Source of the DNA: JANMJD01 sp963828405
GTDB taxonomy: Bacteria; Actinomycetota; Acidimicrobiia; Acidimicrobiales; Ilumatobacteraceae
Direction: 5' to 3'
NCBI GenBank assembly: GCA_963828405.1
Contig: CAWHEG010000002.1
Location: 62,001-126,000, forward strand
Length of the DNA stretch: 64,000 nucleotides
Positions 43,777-52,318 of this stretch are shown piece after piece. Each line of letters begins with the position of its first letter. Within the stretch, counting starts at the first letter, position 1. A program made the translations under genes and the position numbers. Below the pieces are notes generated by a model that saw only the letters and a list, made by a program, of their open reading frames with translations, was not told the origin of the DNA and did no database searches.

Positions 43777-44744
43777 TCAGCCCTTCACCGCTCCGGCAAG
43801 CAGGCCGCGGACGAAGTAGCGCTGGAGAGCGAAGAACACGCAGATCGGCAGGATCATCGAGATCATGCCGGATGCCGTGAGCAGGTGCCAGGCGTTGCCC
43901 CGCTCACCGGCGACCTGGGCGAGCTTCATCGTGACCGGAGCGTTCTTTCGCCCGGCGAAGATCAGCGCGATCAGGTAGTCGTTCCAGATCCACATGAACT
44001 GGAAGATCCCCAACGAGGCGATCGCCGGCACCGACAGGGGAACGACCAGCCTGATGAACGTCGTGGCATGCCCGGCGCCGTCGACACGCGCCGCTTCAAT
44101 CAGCTCCTTCGGCAGCGCCGCCACGAAGTTCTTGAGGATGAAGATGCAGAACGGCAGACCGAACGCCGTGTGGGCGATCCAGACACCGATCACGCTCCGC
44201 GTGAGGTCGAGGTCGGGGAGGATCGTCACCGAGCCGATGTGGGCCCCACCGCGTGAAGAGCTGGAGCATCGGAATCAGCGCCATCTGGAGCGGCACCATC
44301 AGCAGCGCGACGACGGCGACGAAGAGCCAGTCCCGACCCTTGAACCTCATCCACGAGAACGCGTACGACGGCGAGCAGGGCGATGCCGACCGACAAGATG
44401 ACGGAAGGCACGGTGATCCGCAGCGAGTTGAGGAAGAACTTGCCGATGTTGTCGTCGCCCGGCGCCGACGACAGCACCCGGTCGTAGTTCTTCAACGTGA
44501 AGCTCGGGTCCCGGAACCAGTTCCACCAGCCGGATGTCTTGACCTCGATCTCGGGCCGGAACGACGACACGAGGATGCCGAACGTCGGCAGCGTCCAGAG
44601 GAACATCAGTGTGTAGACGATGATCCGTCCGGGCCGGCTGCTGAGCGTGGCGCTGGTCGATCGCCCGATCGGCTCGCGGAACTTGCGCTTCTTCGTCGCC
44701 GGTGGGGCTCCCGAGGCGATATCGGTCGGCGTGACAGTGGTCAT
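43777..44744 (-). pseudogene. AglG/MalG-like sugar ABC transporter permease (two frame breaks)
   Basis: About 321 residues when two breaks are repaired. The start is MTTVTPTDIASGAPPATKKR, with a first helix in IIVYTLMFLWTLPTFGILV. The core permease motif is EAARVDGAGHATTFIRLVVP and the C-terminus is FFALQRYFVRGLLAGAVKG. One break is near 44366-44371, where LLA should continue into AYAFSWMRFKGRDW. The other is near 44243-44249, where LFTRWG should continue into HIGSVTILPD. Each shifts the frame the same way (+1 insertion or 2-bp loss). The ATG overlaps the MalF stop (ATGA). It may be a sequencing error rather than a true pseudogene. Confidence 0.75.
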
Positions 44745-45768
44745 GCGCCCATCATCTCCTGTGCTCGCTTCTGGGCCTGTCGGTTCAACGCCACGACGGG
44801 GATGACCAGGATGAAGATCATCACCGCCAGCGCGGAACCGAGACCGTCCGCGGCCCTGGACGAACTTGGTCACGTAGAACTCGTTGGCGATCGTGCTGGT
44901 GCCGAACCGCCCACCCGTGGTGGTAGCCACGATGTCGAACGCCTTGAGCCCGCCGATCGTGGTGGTGGTCGCGACGGTGACGATCGTCGATCGGATGTAC
45001 GGCAGCGTCACCTTGTAGAACGCCTGGCGATCGGTGGCGCCATCGACCTTGGCGGCTTCGATCAACGAGTCGGGCACGCCCTTGATCGCCGCCGAGAAGA
45101 CCACGGTGGCGAAGCCGGCCGAGGCCCAGATGAAGATGACGATGAGGAGGAACGTGTTGAAGCCGGGCGCCGACCCCGGCGGGTCGGCGCCGCCGAGGCC
45201 GCGTTCGAGCAGCCAGAGCCGGTCGCCGTTGCCGCCGATACTCGGCGGGAAGACCAGGGATGGTGTCGGCGAGGCGGTTGAGCAGGCCGACCTGGAAGGG
45301 CGGGCCGGAGTAGACGAACCCCCAGATGACTCCGGCGCCGACCAGCGAGATCGCGCCGGGGATGAAGATCGCCGACTTGGCGGCCTTCTCGGCGCGCATG
45401 CCGTCGGCGAACCGGGCCACGGCGAGGCCGACGATGACGGTGACGGTGGTGCCGACGAACACCCAGGCCACGCTGTTGAAGACCGTGAGCCGCGTGCCCT
45501 CGGTGGTGAACACGGTCTTGAAGTTGTCGAACCCGACGAATTTCTTGCCGTTGTCGTCGAGCAGGCTCAGGTAGATGGTGCGGATCGCCGGGATCAGCAG
45601 TCCGATGATCATGGCGAACATCGCCGGCAGCAGGAAGATCCACGATCGCGTGCCCTCCTGCCACTTCTTGGGCAGCTTGCTCGCCAGCCAGTACAGGCCG
45701 CCGAGCAATGCCATCAACGCGCCGATCGCAACCGTCGACCCAACGATCGCACTGATCACGTCCCCCAT
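44741..45768 (-). pseudogene. AglF/MalF-like sugar ABC transporter permease (two frame breaks)
   Basis: About 341 residues after repair. The start MGDVISAIVGSTVAIGALM at 45768 opens a first helix. WIFLLPAMFAMIIGLLIPAI follows, as do the EAA loop (EAAKVDGATDRQAFYKVTLP) and a C-terminus QAQKRAQEMMGA. One break lies near 45243-45250, where DTIPGLP should continue into SIGGNGDRLW. The other lies near 44846-44850, where VQGRG should continue into GLGSALAVMIF. The 1,028-bp length is not a multiple of three; two single-base insertions would restore 342 codons. Both sides of each break keep strong codon bias. Confidence 0.75.
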
Positions 45769-45834
45769 GAACCCCCCAGTTCGTCGCTCGTCAGGAATTC
45801 GTCTTCGACTTCCGTGTGCTCGCCGCAAGTTAGC

Positions 45835-45871
45835 AGAGGGGGGACCAGGGCAAAGCCCTGGCCCCCCCTCT
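45835..45871 (-). promoter_or_regulatory. long hairpin between solute-binding protein and permease genes
   Basis: Seventeen-base arms (45835-45851 and 45855-45871) flank a 3-base loop. On the DNA plus strand one position is A against C; in the minus-strand RNA the same position is G.U, so the stem is fully paired only in the transcript of this operon. No U-tract follows. Stem-loops between malE-type and malF-type genes are known to stabilise the upstream mRNA and lower permease expression, so a role as an RNA processing barrier is likely; full termination is less likely. Confidence 0.75.
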
Positions 45872-45928
45872 CATGCTTGCGTCAGTACCCCAGTCCCTGA
45901 GTACCTCGGACTACCTCAGTACCTCGCG

Positions 45929-47341
45929 TCAGGCAGGCCAGCTGGCCTCGACGTTGTCGAGAAACGTCTTGGTGTCGTTGGTGCCAATGACCCACGCCGT
46001 GACCTCGGTCCAGAAGGTGCCGGCGCCGACGGCGCCGGGCATCAGGTCGGAGCCGTCGAAGCGGAACACCTCGCCGGTGCCCTGCAGCTCGAACACAGCC
46101 TGAGGAACGGATCCTCGACCAGGGCGAGGTCGAGGTTCTTGTTCGGGCCCAGCTCGTTGCGCGAGTTCGCGATCGCGAGCCCGTACTCGGCGGACCCAGT
46201 GTAGCGGACCACGTCGAAGCTCTCGGGCTTGTCGGTGGCGGGAGCATAGATGTCGCCGGCGCCGAGCATGAACTTCGGACCGCCTGCCGGGCTCGGCAGG
46301 TAGAAGAACCAGACGTCGCCGTCAGGGGCGACGTTGGTGTCCTCCGGCCAGTTGCCGCCGGTAGAAGCTCGCCTGGCGGTGCATGAAGCACTTGCCGGCG
46401 AGGATCGGGAGACCCCCGTCCTGGAACTTGGTGGTGGCGATCGATTTCACCAGGTTCTCACCGCCGAGGTAGTCGGCGTTCTTGACGAACGAGCCGACGG
46501 CGTCGACCGCCTTCATCACCTTCGGGTCGTTGAACGGGATCGTGTGGTTGACCCACTGGTCGTAGACCTCGCCGCCATTGGTGCGCAGCATGAAGTCCTC
46601 GATCCAGTCGGTGATCACCCAGCCGGTGGCGACGCCGGACTCCGCACCGATGCACCACGGAGTCTTGCCGTCGGCGACGATCTTCTCGGACAGCGTCGTC
46701 AGCTCCTCGAGCGTGGTCGGGATCGCGTAACCGCCGTCGGCGAACGCCTTGGGGCTGTACCAGACCATCGACTTGACGCTCGAGCGACCCGGCAGGCCGT
46801 AGATCTGTGCCGTCGGCGCCCGAGGCGTAGACGTCCCAGCCCGCAGCGAAGTCGCTGGTGACGTTGGCCGCCACGTCAGCGTGGCAGCACTTGCCAGGTA
46901 GCCCTTCGCGACGTGGCTCCTGAGCAGGCCCGGCTGCGGGTAGTCGATCACGTCGGGCGGATCGCCGCCTTCGAGACGCACGTTGATCTCGGTCTCGAAC
47001 TGGTCGGAGCCCTGGAAATCGACGTCAGACCGGTGCACTCTTTGCAGCGGGTTGTAGCCCGCGACGAAGTCGGCGATCGCGTCGGGGTCGTTGTCGCTGT
47101 TGCGTACCGGGGAGTAGAGCGTCACGGTCTTGCCGGCGTACTGCTGCTCGCACTGGATCTCGCCGTTGAGCAGGCTACTTGCACCACCGGAACCGGCCGC
47201 TGCCGTGGTGGCTGCAGCCGCTTCCGTCGAGGCGGCTGCAGCCGGCTCGGTCCCGGCCGTCTCCTTCGAATCGCTGCCGCATGCGCTGAACAGCATGCCG
47301 GCTGCCATGAGCGCGCCAATTGCGCTCTTCGGTGTCCTCAT
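45929..47341 (-). pseudogene. AglE-like sugar ABC transporter solute-binding lipoprotein (six compensating frame breaks)
   Basis: About 470 residues after repair. The signal peptide ends in a lipobox (MLFSACGSDS). Typical AglE-like blocks are DFQGSDQFETEINVRLEGG, PPDVIDYPQPGLL and TTLEELTTLSEKI. Net length is exactly 471 codons although the frame is broken six times: near 47041-47043 and 47022-47026, near 46889-46893 and 46801-46807, near 46358-46362 and near 46098-46102. These are three +1 and three -1 events that cancel out. The stop is TGA at 45931-45929. Balanced indels point to base-calling errors rather than decay. A GAGGGGGAG ribosome site precedes the ATG. Confidence 0.75.
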
Positions 47342-47368
47342 GATGGGTTTCTCCCCCTCGAGAAATGG

Positions 47369-47425
47369 TCGGACGGGTGTCCGATCCGGATCGTGGAATC
47401 ACGGTGGAACTCGTTGAAAAGTTCC
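47369..47425. promoter_or_regulatory. cluster of inverted repeats upstream of the sugar-uptake operon
   Basis: Three palindromic elements lie within 57 bp upstream of the solute-binding protein gene. They are TCGGAC-N4-GTCCGA (47369-47384), the perfect palindrome GATCCGGATC (47383-47392) and GGAACT-N8-AGTTCC (47406-47425). Sugar operons of this kind are usually repressed by a LacI-type regulator, so one may be an operator; no such regulator is in the window. Confidence 0.4.
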
Positions 47426-47482
47426 GCTGAAAAATCTACCACGTCAGCCAGGGCCAACCTCCCCTGACGGCAGCCGACCCGG

Positions 47483-48655
47483 TCAGTCCCAGATGGCGAG
47501 GCGCGTCTGGCGATCGAAGAAGTGCAGGTTCTCGACGGCGACGGCGATGTCGGTGGTCTGGCCCGGGCGCACACGCGAACGCGGATGGAAGCGGCCGACC
47601 GCATTCGCGGCGGCAGACCCGCCGGCCTGGTCGACCGCGTCCGGGTCGCCCGACTCCACTCGGCCGGCGTCGAGGCTGAAGTGGACCATGATCTCGGATC
47701 CGAGGGACTCGATGAGGTTGACCGTCCCGCGGATCACCGCCCCCTCGCGCGTGCCGGTCGCCATGGCGGCGTCTTCGAAGTCCTCGGGACGAACGCCGAC
47801 CACGACTCGCTGGCCGTCGTATCGCTGCAGCCCCGGACGAGTGGAACGCGACTCGGGCGCCAACGGGAGCACCTGCGATCCCAACGTGATCGAGCTCCGG
47901 TCACCGTCCATGGTGACGGTGGCGTCGTACAGGTTCATCGAGGGCGACCCGATGAACGCGGCGACGAAGACGTTCGCCGGACGGTCGTACAGGTTCTGCG
48001 GGGTGTCGACCTGCTGCAGGTATCCGTCCTTGATCACCGCCACGCGATCGCCCATCGTCATCGCCTCGATCTGATCGTGGGTCACGTAGAACGTCGTCAC
48101 ACCGAGGTTGCGCTGCAGCCCGGCGATCTCGGCACGCATCTGCACGCGCAACTTGGCGTCGAGGTTCGACAGCGGTTCGTCCATGAGGAATGCCGCCGGC
48201 TGACGCACGATCGCCCGCCCCATGGCGACACGCTGGCGCTGGCCACCCGACAGCTGGCCGGGCTTGCGCTCGAGGTACGTCGTCAACTCCAACGTCTCGG
48301 CAGCCTTGCGGACCCGCTGGTCGATCTCCTCCTTCGGCACCTTCGCCAGCTTGAGCGCGAACCCGATGTTGTCGTACACGGACATGTGCGGATACAACGC
48401 GTAGTTCTGGAACACCATGGCGATGTCCCGATCCTTGGGCTCGACGTCGTTCACCACACGTTCGCCGATCCGCATCTCACCGTCGGTGATCGTCTCCAAT
48501 CCCGCGATCATCCGCAGCGCAGTGGACTTGCCACAGCCCGATGGCCCCACCAGCACGAGGAACTCACCGTCTTCGATCTCGAGACTCAGGTCGTGGATCG
48601 CGTGGTACCCGTTCTCGTAGACCTTGTTGACCTTGTCCAACACGACTGCTGCCAT
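47483..48655 (-). CDS. MsmK/UgpC/AglK-like sugar ABC transporter ATPase
   Basis: A 390-residue carbohydrate importer ATPase with Walker A (GPSGCGKSTALRMIAGLE), Q-loop (MVFQNYALYPHMSV), signature (LSGGQRQRVAMGRAI), Walker B (AAFLMDEPLSNLDAKLR) and H-loop (YVTHDQIEAMT). The C-terminal regulatory TOBE-like region (VVVGVRPEDFED) is complete. Encoded upstream of, and on the same strand as, the AglEFG-like genes across a 141-bp gap with operator-like repeats. The frame is clean, unlike the adjacent transporter genes, and one such ATPase often serves several CUT1 importers. Confidence 0.92.
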   Translation of the reverse strand: MAAVVLDKVNKVYENGYHAIHDLSLEIEDGEFLVLVGPSGCGKSTALRMIAGLETITDGEMRIGERVVNDVEPKDRDIAMVFQNYALYPHMSVYDNIGFALKLAKVPKEEIDQRVRKAAETLELTTYLERKPGQLSGGQRQRVAMGRAIVRQPAAFLMDEPLSNLDAKLRVQMRAEIAGLQRNLGVTTFYVTHDQIEAMTMGDRVAVIKDGYLQQVDTPQNLYDRPANVFVAAFIGSPSMNLYDATVTMDGDRSSITLGSQVLPLAPESRSTRPGLQRYDGQRVVVGVRPEDFEDAAMATGTREGAVIRGTVNLIESLGSEIMVHFSLDAGRVESGDPDAVDQAGGSAAANAVGRFHPRSRVRPGQTTDIAVAVENLHFFDRQTRLAIWD

Positions 48656-48960
48656 GGAGTGTGACTGTAGTCATCATCGACGCGGACCAATCACACCCGC
48701 CCACGACACCTGCCCACGTCCGCATCCGCGGGGGAACAAAGTAGCTCGATCACTTCGAGCTTGTCATCGCCGCAGCCTTGCATCACCGCTTCGTAGAGAT
48801 CTCGATGTCGTCGAGCGTGTCGGCGACCACACCCGCCAATCGCACGTCGTCGCGGAGACGGACGACGGTCTCGTCGATGACTGGACCGTGGGTTCTAGCA
48901 AGGTGACCGAGAAGCAAGCACGCAAGCACGTCGAACAGGTGTCGACCGCTGAGCTTCTTG
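48656..48960. other. intergenic region between sugar ATPase gene and island left boundary
   Basis: A 305-bp gap without a convincing gene. A palindrome TGACT-GT-AGTCA (48662-48673) sits 7 bp upstream of the ATPase gene and could be an operator. A 7-bp stem AGCTCGA/TCGAGCT lies around 48744-48761; on the minus strand it is followed by a T-rich stretch, so it may be the original terminator of the tRNA-Glu transcript that the island displaced. Open frames here overlap the repeat and read as noise. Confidence 0.45.
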
Positions 48961-49006
48961 GCAGCCCCAACGGGATTCGAACCCGTGCCGCCACCTTGAG
49001 AGGGTG
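48961..49006 (-). repeat. island left boundary: partial tRNA-Glu copy (att-like repeat)
   Basis: A 46-bp exact copy of the 3' half of tRNA-Glu, from the anticodon stem-loop through the T arm and the acceptor strand. Sequence diverges immediately on both sides (GCTTCTTG outside, AGCAGG inside). This is a half-tRNA and is not functional as a tRNA. Confidence 0.92.
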
Positions 49007-49326
49007 AGCAGGCTCGTTCGTCCCGTGTTGTATGTCGGCCCGTAGCGGGGCGTTCTCGACGGAACCAGTGGCAAGGTGCCGCCCGACGCCGTCGCCCGGT
49101 CGACCAGCGGGAACCCAAGCGTGTCCCCTGTGGTCGGGTTCAGCCGGCAGAGGAGCGATTCGAGGTCCTCGGTCGATACCGGACCGGAGAGTCCGAGCTC
49201 AGCAGCCTGAACACCGAGCCACTGCCCGGGGACCTCGCCCGGGGCGTTGGCCAGGAACCGCGTGTAGTACTTGGCGGTCGCGGCCGTGGTCCCGGCAGAC
49301 AGGGTCGTCACCCGCATCATGATCAC
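49007..49326 (-). pseudogene. truncated MobF/TrwC-type relaxase, N-terminal fragment
   Basis: The frame from about 49326 downward reads MRVTTLSAGTTAATAKYYTR, then FLANAPGEVPGQWLGVQAAELG, and then SLLCRLNPTTGDTLGFPLVDR. This is the opening of the actinobacterial TrwC/MobF conjugative relaxase domain. Homology stops around 49085, well before the catalytic tyrosine-histidine region is complete, and the left att-like repeat follows. About 80 of the usual 900+ residues remain. It shows that a conjugative or mobilisable element once extended across this boundary. Confidence 0.7.
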
Positions 49327-50012
49327 ACACCGCCTCGCGCGGGCACCTGTCTGTCACTCACGGCGACGGCGAGCAGCTCGCGGTCGCCTCGGCGCTGAGT
49401 GAGATCGGCCGCGACCCGATCTGGGACACCGATCTCCCCGGCACGCTCGGTGTCGTCGGGCAGGGTATCCAACTGCCGGCACCCGGCTTGATCGTGCCCC
49501 ACGGTGTGTGGCGGGCGGGTGACGATTGGTTCGCCGACGTGGTGTTGCAACCGCCGGGTTCGTTCAACCCGCTGGCCCGGCTCGCCGTCGCCCGCTACCA
49601 GCCGGACAGCCTCGACGGCCTGGCCGTGTCACACGTCGTAATCACCGACTTCGTGCCGGTGCTCCCGGACCGCACGCTCACCGTCGAAGTGACGGCCTCA
49701 AACGTGGCCGTACGGCTCGACGGGCTCCGTCACGGTGGGGTTCCGAACCGCGTGCATGTCATGGTGGAGGATCCGTTCGCTCCGAGCAGCGCGATCAGCG
49801 GCACGATCGACGGTGGCGCGGTCTGGACAACGGCGGGCCAGGCCAGCGGCTCGCTCGGCGAGACCCTCGTCGTCGACGCACCCTTCGGCGCCGGTCGGAT
49901 CCGCGTTCGCGAGGTGGAGGGCATCCGCAGCCACCTCAAGGGCATCGTCCCTGGTACCGGTGACGAGATCCGCGAACGTGTCGTCTACACCGACGTGGGG
50001 CAACTCGGCTGA
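49323..50012 (+). pseudogene. C-terminal fragment of a large unrecognised protein
   Basis: The frame is open from 49323, straight after a TGA, and codes for a recognisable fragment: GEQLAVASALSEIGRDP, VPHGVWRAGDDWFADVVLQPP, RYQPDSLDGLAVSHVVITDF and VRVREVEGIRSHLKG-like sequence near the end. The block reads as the C-terminal part of a larger actinobacterial protein rather than a whole gene, since there is no plausible start with a ribosome site (TTG 49488 is internal to the homologous-looking region). It abuts the 5' end of the relaxase fragment on the other strand, so a rearrangement joined them. Confidence 0.5.
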
Positions 50013-50158
50013 TGCGGCGCCCTCGGTATCCGTGGGGACGCGGCGCAGGGTGGGGCACTACCGGTCCTGGCGAGGAAGAGTTTGATATCGGCGTACCTCC
50101 CGCCGACGGATCGTCGACCAATCATCCCGCCGAGCCTCTCCGTTTGCTGGGCTTCCGA

Positions 50159-50193
50159 ATCTATCACTTGACAATATAGCGCAAATCGATAGA
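50159..50193 (+). promoter_or_regulatory. candidate promoter and operator of the PadR gene
   Basis: TTGACA (50168-50173) is a perfect -35 box, with a weak TAGATA-like -10 about 16-17 bases downstream. It lies within an inverted repeat TCTATC (50159-50164) / GATAGA (50188-50193). PadR proteins usually repress their own operon by binding such sites, so this is a plausible autoregulatory operator. Confidence 0.45.
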
Positions 50194-50203
50194 TAGTGGA
50201 GCA

Positions 50204-50557
50204 GTGAACTCGCCCCGATCCGATCCGAACTCGTTCCTCCCGCTGCCGCAGGCCCAGTTCCATGTGCTCGTCGCGCTCACCGCGGGCGACCGGCACGGCT
50301 ACGCGATCATGGGCGCCGTCGAGGAGTCGTCCGGGGGCCTCGTCCGAATGGGTCCGGCCACGCTCTACGGAACGCTCGCCAAGCTGGTCGATCGGAAGCT
50401 CGTCGAGGAATCGGATCGGCGACCGGCCGACGACGACGCCCGCCGGCGCTACTACCACCTGACCGCGTTGGGGTGTGAGGTGTGCCAGGCCGAGGCCGAC
50501 CGTCTCGCAGCGCTCGTCCGCATCACCCGGTCCAACCTCCGACCCGGTCTGGCCTGA
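50204..50557 (+). CDS. PadR-family transcriptional regulator
   Basis: A 117-residue winged-helix regulator from GTG 50204. The PadR signature is clear: FHVLVALTAGDRHGYAIM, then MGPATLYGTLAKLVDRKLVEE, then RRRYYHLTALGCEV. It is 1 bp upstream of a membrane-protein gene, the typical arrangement in which PadR represses an adjacent transporter or membrane protein. Confidence 0.9.
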   Translation: MNSPRSDPNSFLPLPQAQFHVLVALTAGDRHGYAIMGAVEESSGGLVRMGPATLYGTLAKLVDRKLVEESDRRPADDDARRRYYHLTALGCEVCQAEADRLAALVRITRSNLRPGLA

Positions 50558-50558
50558 G

Positions 50559-51140
50559 ATGGCGTCCGGGATCGCTCCGACGACGTACCGGTTGCTGTTG
50601 GCGCTCTACCCACGCGACTTCCGCGACCGGTACGCCGACGACCTCGTGCAGGCACTCGCCGACCTCTCAGGCGACTTCGGGGCGCGCCGCGCTTGGCAAC
50701 GCGTGGCGCTCGACGTGGCCGTCACCGCTCCCCGCTACCGAATGGAGACACTCATGAACGAACGACACCAACCCGTCGTGCTCACCGCCGGGATCGTGGT
50801 GCTCGCCGCGCTCGGGATCCTCAGCGTGCCGCTGGGCCTCACCCCCGGGTTGGCGTTGCTGCCGATCGCGGTCGTGCTCGGCTTGAGTCAGCGGAGCAAG
50901 CTCGCGCAGTCACTCGACACCCACGGCGGCACGGACCTCCGGCGGCGACGACTCACGATCGCCACGATCCTCACGGCGCTCCTTCCCGTCGTGTACCTCG
51001 TGAGCCTGCCCATCCTCGGCGACGACTGGGGTGCCGACGCAGCCGTCGCATTCGGTCTGTGGTTCGCCGTCCTGATCACGGCGGTCTACTTCTTTATCGC
51101 CGGGTTCAACACGCCGAGGCGGCCGGCGATCGCCCACTGA
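50559..51140 (+). CDS. PadR-linked membrane protein
   Basis: A 193-residue protein. The N-terminal ALYPRDFRDRYADDLVQALADL is a motif often found in the short cytoplasmic domain of proteins encoded next to PadR regulators. Four hydrophobic segments follow (VVLTAGIVVLAALGILSV onward, then VVLGLSQ and VAFGLWFAVLITAVYFF). The ATG follows the PadR stop by 1 bp, so expression is coupled. It is probably the regulated target, with an unknown transport or stress function. Confidence 0.75.
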   Translation: MASGIAPTTYRLLLALYPRDFRDRYADDLVQALADLSGDFGARRAWQRVALDVAVTAPRYRMETLMNERHQPVVLTAGIVVLAALGILSVPLGLTPGLALLPIAVVLGLSQRSKLAQSLDTHGGTDLRRRRLTIATILTALLPVVYLVSLPILGDDWGADAAVAFGLWFAVLITAVYFFIAGFNTPRRPAIAH

Positions 51141-51649
51141 TTTCGCGCCGAACTCGTCGAGCGAGAGCGCGGCGACCTCGGCACGAGTCCACCGGTGGCC
51201 TTCCGGCCGCACGAGAGCGGGCGCCGGCTGACCGTCCAGCGCACAGCGCAGACGGCTAACTCCAGGCCGGCACCCGCCGGTCACCGATGTAATGCCCAGT
51301 TGGAGGATGAGAGCGCGACGTTCTACGGGTTCGTAACGTTGTGGGGTCGGTTGGCCGGGGGCACGGAGCGCCGCTCACACCATCTCACGCGCGCGGTATC
51401 CACCGCGATGCGCTGGACGAGTTCGCCGTCGACGTGCTCGGTATCAGCGATCACCCAGTTCGGCGCGGCCGGGAAGTTGACCGTGACACAGCGTCCATAG
51501 GCGAGCCGTTCGCCGTTCCGTTCGTTGACCGACTGCACCGTGTACGACGTGCGCGAGCCCCGCTTGTCTGTCCCGCCACGCCCGACGAGGCCAGCTCGTC
51601 ATCCCGTCCCTCATCACGGTGGATCCCGACTGTTCGCCGCGTCGGTGGT

Positions 51650-51815
51650 GAACGATGCGTGCCAATGTTGGTTGGATCTTGAACCGGACCCACCGGTCAC
51701 CATCACGGATGGCGACATGATGAGCGGCGACAACCGCTGCATCGATCCCGGCGACAACACCGGGTTGGCTAGCCTCAATGATCATCGAGGGTTCTCCTGT
51801 CACGCTGGAGCAGCA
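51650..51815 (-). pseudogene. possible IS110-like transposase N-terminal fragment
   Basis: The frame from ATG 51815 reads MIIEASQPGVVAGIDAAVVA, then AHHVAIRDGDRWVRFKIQPTLA. A GID-containing start with an AHH motif fits the N-terminal DEDD catalytic part of IS110-family transposases. Similarity ends within about 45 residues. This is from memory and the fragment is short. Confidence 0.35.
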
Positions 51816-52310
51816 CCCCGGAAGATGGTCTCGACAAATCACGATTCCGGGCAGCTGCATGGATGTTGAAGCGGGAGAGCCCTCGAGCACGCTCGAACCC
51901 TCAGGTTGACCCCCGACACCACCCGCCCAGACGGAACCCGGTCGCCGCGTAGGCCACCCGACCATCTGAAGTCATCCGGTGCACCAGAACCCCGACCCTC
52001 AACGGCCTGAACCAGGTCCTCACCAATCTCCTCAACCGGGTCTGCTCGGGAGACGAGCACCAGCAACAATCAGGTCAACGAGCCCGAAGCCCAAGGCAAA
52101 CACGTCGCTGCCGGCACCCCTCCCAAGGTCACCCTACGTGACCACCAACCCCTATCGGAGCAGGCACCTCAGTTATAGAAGGCCCTTACCCGAAGGCGCT
52201 ACGCGCCACCTTTACCACCACCCTATCAAACTCGGGTCTGCTGGTGGACGTATCGAGCAAGGAGTGTTATCATCGCGACAAATCAGTCCTGTACCGTCTT
52301 GGCACGCAGG

Positions 52311-52318
52311 ATCGGCAA
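52311..52318. repeat. IS66-family element, left target-site duplication
   Basis: ATCGGCAA, identical to bases 53890-53897 on the other side of the element. Confidence 0.88.

Larger units (their letters stand above)
51141..52318. other. island region with degraded fragments, no intact gene
   Basis: About 1.2 kb without a confident intact gene. The minus strand at 51650-51815 encodes an IS110-like N-terminal fragment. A second minus-strand fragment (about 51330-51538; NERNGERLAYGRCVTVNFPAAPNW) is readable but unassigned. Remaining frames look random. From about 52100 the sequence becomes less G+C-rich and carries a candidate promoter TGGACG-N17-TATCAT (52245-52273) pointing at the Cys-rich peptide gene beyond the IS. 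Confidence 0.5.

Noticed and set aside
48961..49006. A second tRNA-Glu gene
   Set aside because: Only the 3' half is present; the acceptor 5' strand and D arm are missing. It is an att-like copy.
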